From Idiomarina rhizosphaerae (GTDB lineage: Bacteria > Pseudomonadota > Gammaproteobacteria > Enterobacterales > Alteromonadaceae), in the NCBI RefSeq assembly GCF_024159085.1, contig NZ_JAMZDE010000001.1, positions 434,001 through 498,000 of the forward strand: a stretch of 64,000 bases of DNA, given 5' to 3'. The first letter of the stretch is position 1, and every line of letters begins with the position of its first letter. Both the position numbers and the translations under genes were made by a program. Positions 48,030-57,201 of this stretch are shown here, piece by piece. Below the pieces are notes generated by a model that saw only the letters and a program-made list of their open reading frames with translations, made no database searches and was not told the DNA's origin.

Positions 48030-50100
48030 AAGTCAGGCTCACTGAAAACTGTCTTGGGGCTCCTGGTGTTGTCCAAAGTGCTGAATAGGCGTTCGACATG
48101 TAATACTCGTCAAAAAGATTATCAACGTTTATCTGTAATTCGGTGTTGTCGGTTAACCGGTGTGTATAGAACAAATCGAAAACCTGATAACTGGGCAGAC
48201 GATACGACTGATCGACCGTAGCGCCTAAACGGTCATCCACATAGCGAGCGGTAAGCCCTATATCCGCATTAATTTGCCAGTGTCTGAGGTCGTGTTTAAC
48301 CATGGCGTTAAAGGTGTTTTTAGGGATATTTACCAGGTCACTGCCGGCAGGAACATTCACGCCCCAGTCGTAAACGGTAATGTCATTTTTCGTCTTACTA
48401 TCGATATAGCTATAGGCAACCCGTAAGTCTGTGTAACTGCCCAGCGACATGCCCCCTTCTATTTCAAACCCGCTACTGGTTGCAGCGCCCAGCGTGGCCG
48501 GATAGCCAGGGTGAGCCGGGTCATCCGTAAGAATATTGGTTTTAGTGGCATCGAAAACAGCAGCATTTAAACGAAAACCATTGGCGGAATATTTCATCCC
48601 CAGTTCTACCGAGTCGCTCTCCTCCGGGTCAAAACCCTGACCTTCGAAGTCGGTGCCGCTAATAGGAACAAAGCCTTCTGAATAACTGGCGTACAAGGTT
48701 AGGTTATCAGTTGGCAGGTAGCTCAGTGCGACGCGCGGGCTAACCCGGCTTTCATCCTGTTCAGATTCCGTACCTGACACCAGCTCCAGGGTTTCTTGTG
48801 TGTACTGATCCAGTCTTAATCCCAGTAGTAGGTGCCACTGGTCATTAAGCTCAAGCTGATCCTGCACGTACAAACCGAAGCCTTTTTGATTCTCGTCGTT
48901 AATGTATTGGGTCTGAAGTTCGGGTTTAGCTGCACCATATTGAGGGTTAAAAATATCCAGCTCGTAAGTACCGGGTTCCGGACGAGCACGAGCCAGTAAG
49001 GTGTATAAGTCATAACGGTATGCGTCGGCTCCCATTAATAAGTGATGGGTCATGCCGAATAATTCCGCGTTACCGCTTAATTCCAGCCTTAATGATAGAT
49101 CATCGGAATCGTAGTCACGACGGCGGTGCTGACGGGTCAGAGTGCGGCCGTCTTCAAACAGTTTCTGGCGCGAGCCAGACAGCTCGGCATCCGACGAGTA
49201 GCCGTCTAACTTTGTACTTCTGGCATTAATACCACCGGTTAAAAACCAGTCGTTTTGCAGGTAATGCTCAAAGGTTAGCTGGTGGCCTTGTGAACTGATT
49301 TTAGTCGGGTCATCGCTTGGTTCGCCCAGAAAGCGGTCTCTTGGAACGGTTCTAATGTTGTTATCTAAAACTACGATGCCGCGGTCAAAGAGCTGCTCCT
49401 GCTGCATGAATTCAAAGGCATAAAGTATGGAAGTGTCTTTGTCCAGTTGCCAACGCAGCGACGGGTTAATGACTTTTTTCTTGCTGCTGACATGATCCCG
49501 GAAACTGTCGTCGTCCTGTATTGCGCCGTTTATCCGCATGGAGACGCTATCGCTAAGACCGCTGGTGTAGTCACCTTCAAGACGATAACGGTCGTCGCTG
49601 CCAAAGGAGGTCTTTAAGTAACCTTCCGGCGCGTATTGTGGTTTACGGGTAACCACATTAATTACCCCTCCCGGGTCCGAGCGACCATACAAAGCAGAGC
49701 CTGGGCCTTTCAGTACTTCTACGTACTCAATATTAGAAACGTCCCGATGCCCGCCGAAACCGCGACCACTGGAGAAACCATTAACTAAGTAGCCGGTCGG
49801 TACGTTTTCGTTACCCGGGAATCCGCGCATAGAGTAGCTGTCCCATAAGTTACCGCCGTCGTTTTGCAAAGCAATTGACGGAGAAAACAACAAAACATCG
49901 CGAAAACGGGAGATATTAATATCATCTACCAGGCTGCGGTCCAGCGTAGTAATTGCCTGAGGAATTTCAGAAACAGGAACATCTCCGCGATACGCCTGAC
50001 GATAATTGACTTCAACGTGTTCGAAAGACTCCTGTTCTTGCGCGAACGAGCCCGTACTCATTATAGAGAGTAAACTTAGGGTAATTGCTTGGTATTTCAT
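48019..50100 (-). CDS. TonB-dependent siderophore-type receptor
   Basis: 693 residues from the ATG at 50100; the frame reaches a TTG at 50112. Signal peptide MKYQAITLSLLSIMSTGSFA. The plug has SRFRDVLLFSPSI, the MRGF motif and EVLKGPGSALYGRSDPGGVINVVTRKP, diagnostic of the ferrichrome/siderophore class (TIGR01783-like). The barrel ends LTYEF with terminal Phe. First gene of an operon with DUF1624 and MerC-like genes. A 7-1-7 inverted repeat just upstream could be a Fur-type operator. Confidence 0.9.
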   Translation of the reverse strand: MKYQAITLSLLSIMSTGSFAQEQESFEHVEVNYRQAYRGDVPVSEIPQAITTLDRSLVDDINISRFRDVLLFSPSIALQNDGGNLWDSYSMRGFPGNENVPTGYLVNGFSSGRGFGGHRDVSNIEYVEVLKGPGSALYGRSDPGGVINVVTRKPQYAPEGYLKTSFGSDDRYRLEGDYTSGLSDSVSMRINGAIQDDDSFRDHVSSKKKVINPSLRWQLDKDTSILYAFEFMQQEQLFDRGIVVLDNNIRTVPRDRFLGEPSDDPTKISSQGHQLTFEHYLQNDWFLTGGINARSTKLDGYSSDAELSGSRQKLFEDGRTLTRQHRRRDYDSDDLSLRLELSGNAELFGMTHHLLMGADAYRYDLYTLLARARPEPGTYELDIFNPQYGAAKPELQTQYINDENQKGFGLYVQDQLELNDQWHLLLGLRLDQYTQETLELVSGTESEQDESRVSPRVALSYLPTDNLTLYASYSEGFVPISGTDFEGQGFDPEESDSVELGMKYSANGFRLNAAVFDATKTNILTDDPAHPGYPATLGAATSSGFEIEGGMSLGSYTDLRVAYSYIDSKTKNDITVYDWGVNVPAGSDLVNIPKNTFNAMVKHDLRHWQINADIGLTARYVDDRLGATVDQSYRLPSYQVFDLFYTHRLTDNTELQINVDNLFDEYYMSNAYSALWTTPGAPRQFSVSLTYEF

Positions 50101-50128
50101 GGGGCAACACAATTCAATTAAAATGTAA

Positions 50129-50143
50129 TGTTATATTATAACA
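50129..50143. promoter_or_regulatory. 7-1-7 inverted repeat (Fur-like operator candidate)
   Basis: TGTTATA-T-TATAACA is a perfect 7-1-7 inverted repeat 29-43 bp before the siderophore receptor start. It agrees with the Fur 7-1-7 consensus at 10 of 14 arm positions, so Fur or another metal regulator is possible but not certain. Confidence 0.4.
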
Positions 50144-50270
50144 ATAATTTTTTCGTGTCGAGACCCTATAAAGCTCTAAAGTGGTGTGAGGTATAAAGTT
50201 TCTAAAATTTAATGATAAGAAAACCGTAAAAGATCTTAACCATTGGGCTCTCATATGCCATGTTTAGATT

Positions 50271-51263
50271 ATGAAAGTTCTTATTTGTGATGATTCGAAA
50301 GTTGCTCGTAAAAGTATCGAGCTTGCTCTACCGAAGGGTTGGAATATTGAGGTGCGCTTTGCTGAGAATGGGCAAGAGGCACTCGACGTAGTCGAACAAG
50401 GGTTGGCAGAACTGCTTTTCCTGGACTTAACCATGCCTGTAATGGATGGTTTTGAAGTATTGCGGAGGATTAAGGAAAAGCAGCTGGACTGTCTCACCAT
50501 TGTTGTTTCCGGTGATATACAAGAAGCCTCCCAGCGAGAGGTTGAAAAATTAGGCGCCTTAGGTTTTATAAAAAAGCCGATAGTTATTGAGGAGTTGCAC
50601 AGTTTGCTTGAGCGCTACGGGCTCATTAAAGAACTGTTACCCGAAAACCATCAACGCGAAGAAGCTAAAACCGGGCACATTGAACCTACCGATATTTTAA
50701 AAGAAATGAGCAATATTGCTCTTGGTGATGCAGCTAAGCTATTAGGCGATATGTTGGGATCTTTCATTCAGTTGCCTGTTCCTGATGTGGCTAAGCGCCC
50801 CTACGATAAACTTATTAATGAACTTCATGATGAAGATTACCGCATTAATATGGTGTCTGAAGGCTTCGTTGGTAATGCCATCGCGGGAGAAGCCATTTTA
50901 TGCGTCGACAACCGCACGTTTAACGACTTGCCATCTAAACTCTCGGACTACCACGGTTATGAATTTCAGGATGATAGCCAAAGTGTCTTTTTGGATGTTG
51001 CTTCGACCCTTATAGCGGCTTTTCTGAAAAGCTTCTCTTCTCAACTCGATTTAGAGCTAAACATTAGTCAACCAGCTTTTCTGGGAATGAGCGAAACGAT
51101 CAATAATGTCTTTAAAGAGGACGTTAAGGATAAGCAGGTTTTAATAATCACCATTGATTACGAGATCCCTGATTACAATCTTAATTGCGATCTCTTTGTT
51201 ATTTTTACTGAATCTTCAATTGCCGCACTTGAAGAAAGAGCCGGGTACTTTATCGATGAGTAA
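50271..51263 (+). CDS. Response regulator with CheC/CheX-like phosphatase domain
   Basis: 330 residues. The receiver domain (1-118) has acidic pocket Asp7/Asp8, phospho-acceptor Asp52 in FLDLTMPVMDG, Ser80 and Lys102. A CheC-like domain (about 140-330) carries one intact phosphatase signature D-x3-E-x2-N-x22-P (Asp141, Glu145, Asn148, Pro171). The second, symmetric motif is degenerate (about 243-250). CheC-family enzymes dephosphorylate CheY. Fused to a receiver, this could sense and then reset phosphotransfer. The stop overlaps a diguanylate cyclase gene by 8 bp. Confidence 0.88.
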   Translation: MKVLICDDSKVARKSIELALPKGWNIEVRFAENGQEALDVVEQGLAELLFLDLTMPVMDGFEVLRRIKEKQLDCLTIVVSGDIQEASQREVEKLGALGFIKKPIVIEELHSLLERYGLIKELLPENHQREEAKTGHIEPTDILKEMSNIALGDAAKLLGDMLGSFIQLPVPDVAKRPYDKLINELHDEDYRINMVSEGFVGNAIAGEAILCVDNRTFNDLPSKLSDYHGYEFQDDSQSVFLDVASTLIAAFLKSFSSQLDLELNISQPAFLGMSETINNVFKEDVKDKQVLIITIDYEIPDYNLNCDLFVIFTESSIAALEERAGYFIDE

Positions 51264-52197
51264 AGATGAACTGGATATCAGCAATTTACATTGGGTATTA
51301 CAAATTCTTCAGAATATCGAAGTGGGGTTGGTGGTTTTTGACAGGGATTATGAAGTTAAAGTATGGAATGGCTTTATGGAAAACCACAGTGGTATAAGCA
51401 GTGTCGCTGCCAAAGACAAAAACTTGTTCAAGTTACTACCAACTCTGCCTAAAAGTTGGTTTGAATACAAAGTAGAGTCGGTACTAAAGCTGGGTATTCA
51501 GGCGCACTGTAACTGGCAGCAGGAACCTCATATTCTGAACTTTGAAAATACCAGGCCTTTTACCGCAAAATCTGATCTAATGTTTCAGAACGTGACGCTA
51601 TTCCCGCTGTTCTCCACAGATAAGAAGATTAACCACATTTGTGCGCTGGTTTACGATGTGAGTGATGAAGCCAATAACTTATTAAAGCTGAAAACAATCA
51701 GCCAAACCGACGCCTTAACTCAGTTGTTTAATCGCGGGCATTGGCAAAACATGTTCGAACAGGAGTTTCTTCGTTGTCAGCGTTATGACGACACCGCTTC
51801 GGTTGTCATGATGGATATTGACCACTTTAAGGCCGTTAATGATACCTATGGGCACCAATTGGGTGATAAAGCTATTCAGTTGATAGCGAAGATCATATTA
51901 GATAGTCAGCGGGAAACCGATATTTGTGGGCGTTACGGTGGCGAGGAGTTTGTCATACTCTTACCGCACACCTCAGTAAATGAAGGTGTCTTAGTGGCCG
52001 AGCGTTTGAGAGAGAAAGTAGAGAACACGTTACTGCCTCTGGGTAAAGAACATAACAACGAAAAATTACAGTTAACGATTAGCGCTGGGGTTGCGGAGTT
52101 TTCGGATGAATTTTCGACTGCCGAGAATTGGCTGGAAAAGGCAGACGCTGCATTGTATAAGTCTAAAGAGAATGGCCGAAACCAGGTGGCGAAATAA
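51256..52197 (+). CDS. PAS-GGDEF diguanylate cyclase
   Basis: 313 residues from the ATG at 51256, which overlaps the previous stop. A PAS-like sensor domain (about 10-135, with VGLVVFDRDYEVKVWN) precedes a GGDEF domain (about 150-310). The active site GGEEF is at 228-232 and an intact inhibitory I-site RETD at 219-222, so it should make c-di-GMP with product feedback. No membrane segment, so it is cytoplasmic. Translational coupling to the receiver-CheC protein implies a joint signalling unit. Confidence 0.93.
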   Translation: MSKDELDISNLHWVLQILQNIEVGLVVFDRDYEVKVWNGFMENHSGISSVAAKDKNLFKLLPTLPKSWFEYKVESVLKLGIQAHCNWQQEPHILNFENTRPFTAKSDLMFQNVTLFPLFSTDKKINHICALVYDVSDEANNLLKLKTISQTDALTQLFNRGHWQNMFEQEFLRCQRYDDTASVVMMDIDHFKAVNDTYGHQLGDKAIQLIAKIILDSQRETDICGRYGGEEFVILLPHTSVNEGVLVAERLREKVENTLLPLGKEHNNEKLQLTISAGVAEFSDEFSTAENWLEKADAALYKSKENGRNQVAK

Positions 52198-52221
52198 AAC
52201 CTCCGGCAAAAGCCGGAGGTT
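52190..52221 (-). terminator. Terminator after the small phosphate-binding-like gene
   Basis: Perfect stem AACCTCCGGC (52198-52207) / GCCGGAGGTT (52212-52221) with loop AAAA. Read on the minus strand it is followed by TTTTATTT, so it mainly ends the minus-strand operon. Confidence 0.8.
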
Positions 52222-52228
52222 CAGGAAG

Positions 52229-52624
52229 TTAGAAAGTGGCAATAATATTCAATTTATCTGTCACTTTACTTTTATCAGAGATATAGCCAATACCCTGAGG
52301 GTTGTTTAAAACATACTCAAGAACCGCGTCATCACCGTTTAATTCATTGAGTGGCGTTGCGCGACCGGTAAATTTTAACTTAGCCCAGTGACGCTTCAGT
52401 TGCTCGCCGCTTTGCCCCAAAAGCTTTTCTTCAAAGGCTTTACGAACAGCAGAATCTTCCGGCAGGTTCACACCATTTAATACACGAGACTGGCCAAGGT
52501 AAATACGAGGCACAGAGGCTTCGTCAATTTCAGTTTGCGAAACAACCACACCGTTTTGGGCGAAAGCTGGAGCGCTGAGTACTGATGCCGTTACCAAGAT
52601 GAGAAATACGACTAATTTTTTCAT
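52229..52624 (-). CDS. Small periplasmic phosphate-binding-like protein
   Basis: 131 residues from the second of two adjacent ATG codons, after AAGGAATT. Signal peptide MKKLVVFLILVTASVLSAPAFA. The mature part (DEASVPRIYLGQSRVLNGV ... NPQGIGYIS) resembles one lobe of PstS-like periplasmic binding proteins and is much shorter than a full binding protein. The NPQGIGYIS end is a common feature of these half-size proteins in marine gammaproteobacteria. It lies 9 bp behind a porin gene. Actual ligand unproven. Confidence 0.72.
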   Translation of the reverse strand: MKKLVVFLILVTASVLSAPAFAQNGVVVSQTEIDEASVPRIYLGQSRVLNGVNLPEDSAVRKAFEEKLLGQSGEQLKRHWAKLKFTGRATPLNELNGDDAVLEYVLNNPQGIGYISDKSKVTDKLNIIATF

Positions 52625-52633
52625 CATAATTCC

Positions 52634-53773
52634 TTAAAATACAAATTGAACAGCGGCGGAAACCAATACGTCAGAAGCATCTGTGCGCTTGTCATCGGAG
52701 TGCGTGACGTCAAATTTAAATACCGCGCCAGGAGCGACGTTAAAGTTAACACCAACAGAACTATAAGTAGCTTCGTTCACAACGCCACCTAATACCTGGT
52801 TAACAATGCCCTGTAATTGTGGAGCAGGAACGGTGAAGCGTTGCTCTGCGTCAACTATCTCATCGTCGGTTTGGCCAAGGGTGGCGTGTAATGACCAGTT
52901 CTCAAAGCGTTTACCTGCCGTGATGTAGCTTGAACGTTGTTTGGGTATATAACTGTTCTCAACTTCAAGTTGTGTGTATTCAGCTCCAACGAACCAGTTG
53001 AAGTTGTCGTACATAAAACCGATGCCGGCAAATGAGCCTTTGTCTTCAGAAGCTTCGAGTTCGGAAGCAACATCACCCGCACCAATTTGTTCCAACGATG
53101 TTAATAAGGTATCAATCTCTTGAAGATGAATATTGGTATCGTTGGTTTGATAATACGCAATACGCATGGTCAGATTGTTGTAGATGGCACTGGCATTAAA
53201 ACCAATTAGGTTGTTTAGTTCTGCTTGAGACAGTTCACTACCACCTGCTTCAACATCGTCTTTTACGGTACCGGCAATAACTTGCGTGTTGAAAATGAAG
53301 TCACCAACAAAAGCGTTGTGCTGGACACTGACTCCGGTGTAATTATCAAAGGCCACGCGATAAACGCTTTGCGGTGTGCGTAGCCAGTGGTAGCTGTAGC
53401 CTACATCCAGTGAATCTGAATAGATGTAAAGTGGTAAACGTAACTTACCCATATTGACGCTGGTAGAATCGGTTAACTGGTATTGCAGGTAAGCCCATTC
53501 AACGCCAAGATCGAAATCGTCGGAACCGCGGGACATAAGCTGAGTCGTAACGGTTAGTTTATCGGACAAACTTGCTTTTGCCTGGAGTGCAAAAAGCGTT
53601 TCTGGATTAAAATCCAGATCATTATCGTAGCCGAATAGCTGGTCATCGCTGCCGGTTGTCATACCCGCTGCAATATTACCAAAACCACTCCATTCAATTT
53701 TTTCTTGTGCTTGAGACGGGAGGCCAATAGTCAGTGCTGCTGCACCTATACAAGCCGCTAAAGAATACTTCAT
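52634..53773 (-). CDS. Outer-membrane porin-like beta-barrel
   Basis: 379 residues. Signal peptide MKYSLAACIGAAALTIGLPSQAQ, then alternating beta strands with aromatic girdles (EWAYLQYQL, NFNWFVGAEYTQLE), ending in VQFVF with the terminal Phe needed for barrel assembly. No TonB plug. It is co-transcribed with a small phosphate-binding-like protein, so passage of phosphate or another anion is plausible, but the sequence does not prove it. Confidence 0.82.
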   Translation of the reverse strand: MKYSLAACIGAAALTIGLPSQAQEKIEWSGFGNIAAGMTTGSDDQLFGYDNDLDFNPETLFALQAKASLSDKLTVTTQLMSRGSDDFDLGVEWAYLQYQLTDSTSVNMGKLRLPLYIYSDSLDVGYSYHWLRTPQSVYRVAFDNYTGVSVQHNAFVGDFIFNTQVIAGTVKDDVEAGGSELSQAELNNLIGFNASAIYNNLTMRIAYYQTNDTNIHLQEIDTLLTSLEQIGAGDVASELEASEDKGSFAGIGFMYDNFNWFVGAEYTQLEVENSYIPKQRSSYITAGKRFENWSLHATLGQTDDEIVDAEQRFTVPAPQLQGIVNQVLGGVVNEATYSSVGVNFNVAPGAVFKFDVTHSDDKRTDASDVLVSAAVQFVF

Positions 53774-53963
53774 TTAAAGCTCCTGGAAAAGTTTACATCT
53801 TCGTAATTTAGAGGAATCTAAATTTGGCGGGATTCTGCACGTTTAAGTTTTTATAGGCAATAGTTCATTTGCCCTACGAAAAAGTGTTAAATTATAATCA
53901 AACTGTCATTTTTGCGTATTTTTCATTCTTCAAAAGCGCAATTAATAAACAATTAAGGGCGTT

Positions 53964-54842
53964 ATGCACCATCACCATCATCACCACGAGAGCTCATCGG
54001 AGCGAATTGGTTGGGCGTTTTTCCTTAATCTGTGCTTTACCGTTATTGAATTTATCGGTGGAATATTAACCAATAGTACAGCCATTTTAGCGGACGCTGT
54101 GCACGATCTCGGCGACAGCATTTCTATTGGTATGGCCTGGTTGCTGGATAAATTCAGTCGTAAAGATGCCACGCAGACCTTTACCTATGGCTATCAACGC
54201 TTATCTCTGGTTGGCGCTTTTATTAACGCGGTTGTACTGACTGCAGGCTCTATCTGGATTTTATTTGAAGCCATTCCCCGTTTATGGAACCCGGTAATGC
54301 CAATGGCGGAAGGTATGGCGTTACTGGCGGTATTCGGCGTTATTGTGAATGGTTATGCGGCGTTTAAATTGTCTCATGGTAAATCGTTAAACGAACGCGT
54401 GCTTAACTGGCATTTACTAGAGGACGTTCTGGGCTGGGTTGCGGTTTTAATCGTGTCGATTATTTTAATGTTCGTCGACTGGCCTATTCTTGATCCTCTG
54501 TTATCTATTGGCTTCACTTTGTTCATTCTGGTTAACGTTATTCGTCACCTGGGCTCCACGGTGAAGCTCTTTGTGCAGGCCTCTCCGGACCCTGAAGTGT
54601 ACCGGAAAATACGTGAGCAACTGACTTCGCTGGAACTGGTTGATGACGCCCATCATTTGCATTTTTGGTCTTTGGATGGCGAGCGTCATGTATTAACGGC
54701 GCATATTGTGGTATCAAAAGAACTGGAATGTTCAGAGCGCGCACTTTTAAAGCAGCAAATATCACAGCAGCTGGCAGCGTTTGAATTAGCTCATACCACC
54801 ATTGAACTGGAATACCCTGACGAAGCTTGTCGAGACCATTAA
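53964..54842 (+). CDS. Cation diffusion facilitator (zinc-type efflux) with natural N-terminal poly-His
   Basis: 292 residues, six membrane segments. The two HxxxD metal motifs of zinc-transporting CDFs are present: His47/Asp51 in segment 2 (AVHDLGD) and His150/Asp154 in segment 5 (WHLLED). The C-terminal cytoplasmic domain (about 205-290) has HHLHFWSLDGERHVL. The protein begins with Met followed by seven consecutive His, an extreme form of the His-rich N terminus seen in some CDFs. ATG at 53964 follows AAGGGCG. The GST gene follows 12 bp after the stop. Confidence 0.92.
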   Translation: MHHHHHHHESSSERIGWAFFLNLCFTVIEFIGGILTNSTAILADAVHDLGDSISIGMAWLLDKFSRKDATQTFTYGYQRLSLVGAFINAVVLTAGSIWILFEAIPRLWNPVMPMAEGMALLAVFGVIVNGYAAFKLSHGKSLNERVLNWHLLEDVLGWVAVLIVSIILMFVDWPILDPLLSIGFTLFILVNVIRHLGSTVKLFVQASPDPEVYRKIREQLTSLELVDDAHHLHFWSLDGERHVLTAHIVVSKELECSERALLKQQISQQLAAFELAHTTIELEYPDEACRDH

Positions 54843-54854
54843 CAGGAGAAGATC

Positions 54855-55427
54855 ATGGAATTGTTCGGAAGTTATACCTCGCCGTTCGTAAGACATTGCC
54901 GTATTGCTTTGCTTGAGACCAAGACAAAGTTTTCATTTACCGAAACGGATTTTGAAACCAGTGCCAAATTAAGCCCGGCGAAAAAGGTTCCCTTTCTTCA
55001 CCACAATGACTTGCGCCTGCACGATTCTACCAGCATTCTCAAATACGTCCGGGAAAAAGCGGATGAGCGCTTCTTTGCCGATGTAAAAGATTTTGATCAG
55101 TATTGTCTGGTCAATACGGCAATGGATTCGGCAATTAACGTGTTTTTGCTTGAGAGAGAAGGCGTAACAGCGGACAGTGTTAAGTATGTTAAACGCCAGA
55201 AGCAGCGCATCGATGACATATTGCAGCTAATGGAAGATAAAGAGCACGCGGTGGCTTATGAAGGCCCGCACCCTTTTAGTGATGGTGAACTGAGGTTGGG
55301 TTGTTTCCTAAGCTGGGGACTTTTCCGTGAGCGTTTTAATTTGGATAAGTATCCGCGACTTCAGGCTTTTGTCGACAAGTTAAACGACTACCCTTATTTC
55401 GCGGATACTGATCCTAATCGCACTTAA
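54855..55427 (+). CDS. Glutathione S-transferase family protein
   Basis: 190 residues. Thioredoxin-like N-terminal domain (MELFGSYTSPFVRHCRIAL, with the cis-Pro KVPFLHH and the DSTSILKY glutathione-binding turn) and an all-helical C-terminal domain. The first motif has Ser-Pro-Phe rather than Cys-Pro-Phe, a Ser-type active site. The substrate cannot be told. It probably shares a transcript with the CDF gene (12-bp gap) and overlaps the convergent acetolactate synthase gene by 4 bp. Confidence 0.87.
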   Translation: MELFGSYTSPFVRHCRIALLETKTKFSFTETDFETSAKLSPAKKVPFLHHNDLRLHDSTSILKYVREKADERFFADVKDFDQYCLVNTAMDSAINVFLLEREGVTADSVKYVKRQKQRIDDILQLMEDKEHAVAYEGPHPFSDGELRLGCFLSWGLFRERFNLDKYPRLQAFVDKLNDYPYFADTDPNRT

Positions 55428-57082
55428 ATATCTTTAATGGCGCGGCTGCGTTCGGGGATTTCCTCGTTCAGCAGTCGGTCATTTTGTGAATAATCCACGG
55501 GTACATCAATCAGATGAACACCGGGTTTGTTCAGGCAGTCTTTTAATAGCGGTATCAAATTTTCGGTTTTATCTAAACGGTAACCGTTAGCGCCGTAAGA
55601 CTCTGCATATTTCACAAAATCCGGGTTATCGAAATCTAAGCCGTAGTCGCTCAGTTTCATATGCTGCTGCTTCCACTTGATCATGCCATAGCCGCTGTCG
55701 TTTAAGATAACGACAACAATATCCAGCCCCATGCGCACAGCGGTTTCAAGCTCCTGAGAGTTCATCATAAAACCGCCGTCACCGCATATTGCCATGACTT
55801 TCTTTTCCGGATTAACCAGCTTCGCGGCCATGGCCGACGGTAAGCCTGCACCCATTGAGGCAAGGGCATTGTCCAGCAGTACCGTATTTGGCTGGCGAGC
55901 CGGGTAATTACGCGCAAACCAAATTTTGTAGATGCCGTTATCCAGCGCAATGACACCGTCATCCGGCATCGCTTCACGCACATCTTCGACCAGACGCTGC
56001 GGTAACATCGGAAAGCTGTCGTCATGAGCGCCTTCATCAGTATGGTCGCGCATGTGATCGCGAACTTTCAGCATGAAGTCGAAGTCCCAGTGGCTTTGTG
56101 GCTCAATCCCTTCTTTTAACTGCCAGATACTGTTGCCAATATCGCCGATCATGCTGGCATGAGGGAAGTAAACTGAGTCAACCTGGGCACCCTGAAAATT
56201 AATATGTATAACTTTACGATTATCGTTGTCGCCGGTTTTCATCATAAAGGGCGGCTTTTCCACCACGTCGTGGCCGACATTAAGAATCAGGTCAGATTTT
56301 TCGATGGCGCGGTGTGGGTAATCGCCATCGGAAACCGCCGCATTACCAAGCCAGCGTGGGTGGTCTTCGTTAATAACGCCCTTACCCATTTGTGTGGTAA
56401 TAAAGGGAATACCGGTTTTATCGACAAATGCGCGCAGCATTTTGGCTGTAATTTTCCGGTTGGCAGCAGCCCCTATGAGCAGTACCGGGTGTTTTGCTTC
56501 GCGCAGCAGTTGCAGCACGTGGCGAACCGATTTATGCTCGGTAATGGGACGGCGCGAATGACTGGCTTCTATCGGAAGGCTGCTGACCTCTTCGCGGCTG
56601 ATGTCATCCGAGAGCTCCAGGTGAGAAGCGCCAGGGCGTTCATCTTCAGCGCGACGGAAAGCTTCACGGATGTGCGCCGGAATACTGCTGGCGCTAATAA
56701 TCGCCTGAGTGTATTTGGTAATAGGCGTCATCATATCCACTACATCAATGATCTGAAACTGACCTTGATGCCGTTCCTTTATGGGTTTTTGTCCGGTAAC
56801 CACAACCATAGGCATAGCGCCGAGTTGTGCGTAGGCCACCGGTGTAACCAGATTGGTTGCACCCGGCCCTAAGGTAGAAAGGCATACCCCGGGTTTGCCG
56901 GTCAGACGACCATAAGTGGCGGCCATGAAACCTGCGCCCTGTTCGTGGCGGGTTAAAATTAGCTCAATGCTGGATTTTGAGAGGGACTCAAGTAAGTCCA
57001 GGTTTTCTTCGCCGGGAATGCCGAAAATGTACTTCACACCCTCGTTTTCAAGTGCTTTTACGAATAAATCGGATGCTTTCAC
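55424..57082 (-). CDS. Stand-alone acetolactate synthase-like ThDP enzyme
   Basis: 552 residues in the three-domain thiamine-diphosphate fold. The catalytic Glu47 lies in TRHEQGA, with the substrate loop GPGATN, and the ThDP/Mg motif starts GDGGFMMNSQELETAVR and continues to NDSGYGM. It matches catabolic-type (AlsS-like) acetolactate synthases or related decarboxylases. No regulatory small subunit and no acetolactate decarboxylase lies nearby, so branched-chain synthesis or acetoin formation cannot be decided. ATG at 57082 behind AAGGAGA. Confidence 0.85.
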   Translation of the reverse strand: MKASDLFVKALENEGVKYIFGIPGEENLDLLESLSKSSIELILTRHEQGAGFMAATYGRLTGKPGVCLSTLGPGATNLVTPVAYAQLGAMPMVVVTGQKPIKERHQGQFQIIDVVDMMTPITKYTQAIISASSIPAHIREAFRRAEDERPGASHLELSDDISREEVSSLPIEASHSRRPITEHKSVRHVLQLLREAKHPVLLIGAAANRKITAKMLRAFVDKTGIPFITTQMGKGVINEDHPRWLGNAAVSDGDYPHRAIEKSDLILNVGHDVVEKPPFMMKTGDNDNRKVIHINFQGAQVDSVYFPHASMIGDIGNSIWQLKEGIEPQSHWDFDFMLKVRDHMRDHTDEGAHDDSFPMLPQRLVEDVREAMPDDGVIALDNGIYKIWFARNYPARQPNTVLLDNALASMGAGLPSAMAAKLVNPEKKVMAICGDGGFMMNSQELETAVRMGLDIVVVILNDSGYGMIKWKQQHMKLSDYGLDFDNPDFVKYAESYGANGYRLDKTENLIPLLKDCLNKPGVHLIDVPVDYSQNDRLLNEEIPERSRAIKDI

Positions 57083-57150
57083 TTCGCTTTCTCCTTGCGT
57101 TAAAGAATATTCTTCTAGTTAGGCCTACGTAAAGCATAGGAGAGATGATC

Positions 57151-57176
57151 AAAAAAGGCAGCCAAAAGGCTGCCTT
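57151..57176 (-). terminator. Terminator after the DUF4168 gene
   Basis: Perfect stem AAGGCAGCC (57155-57163) / GGCTGCCTT (57168-57176) with loop AAAA. On the minus strand it is followed by six T. Confidence 0.9.
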
Positions 57177-57201
57177 CTTAAGCGACAATCGAATAAATCG
57201 A

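Noticed and set aside
53903..53920. CTGTCAT heptamer upstream of the CDF gene as a Pho box
   Set aside because: Only one heptamer matches; the repeat 11 bp on either side is poor and no -10 element follows.
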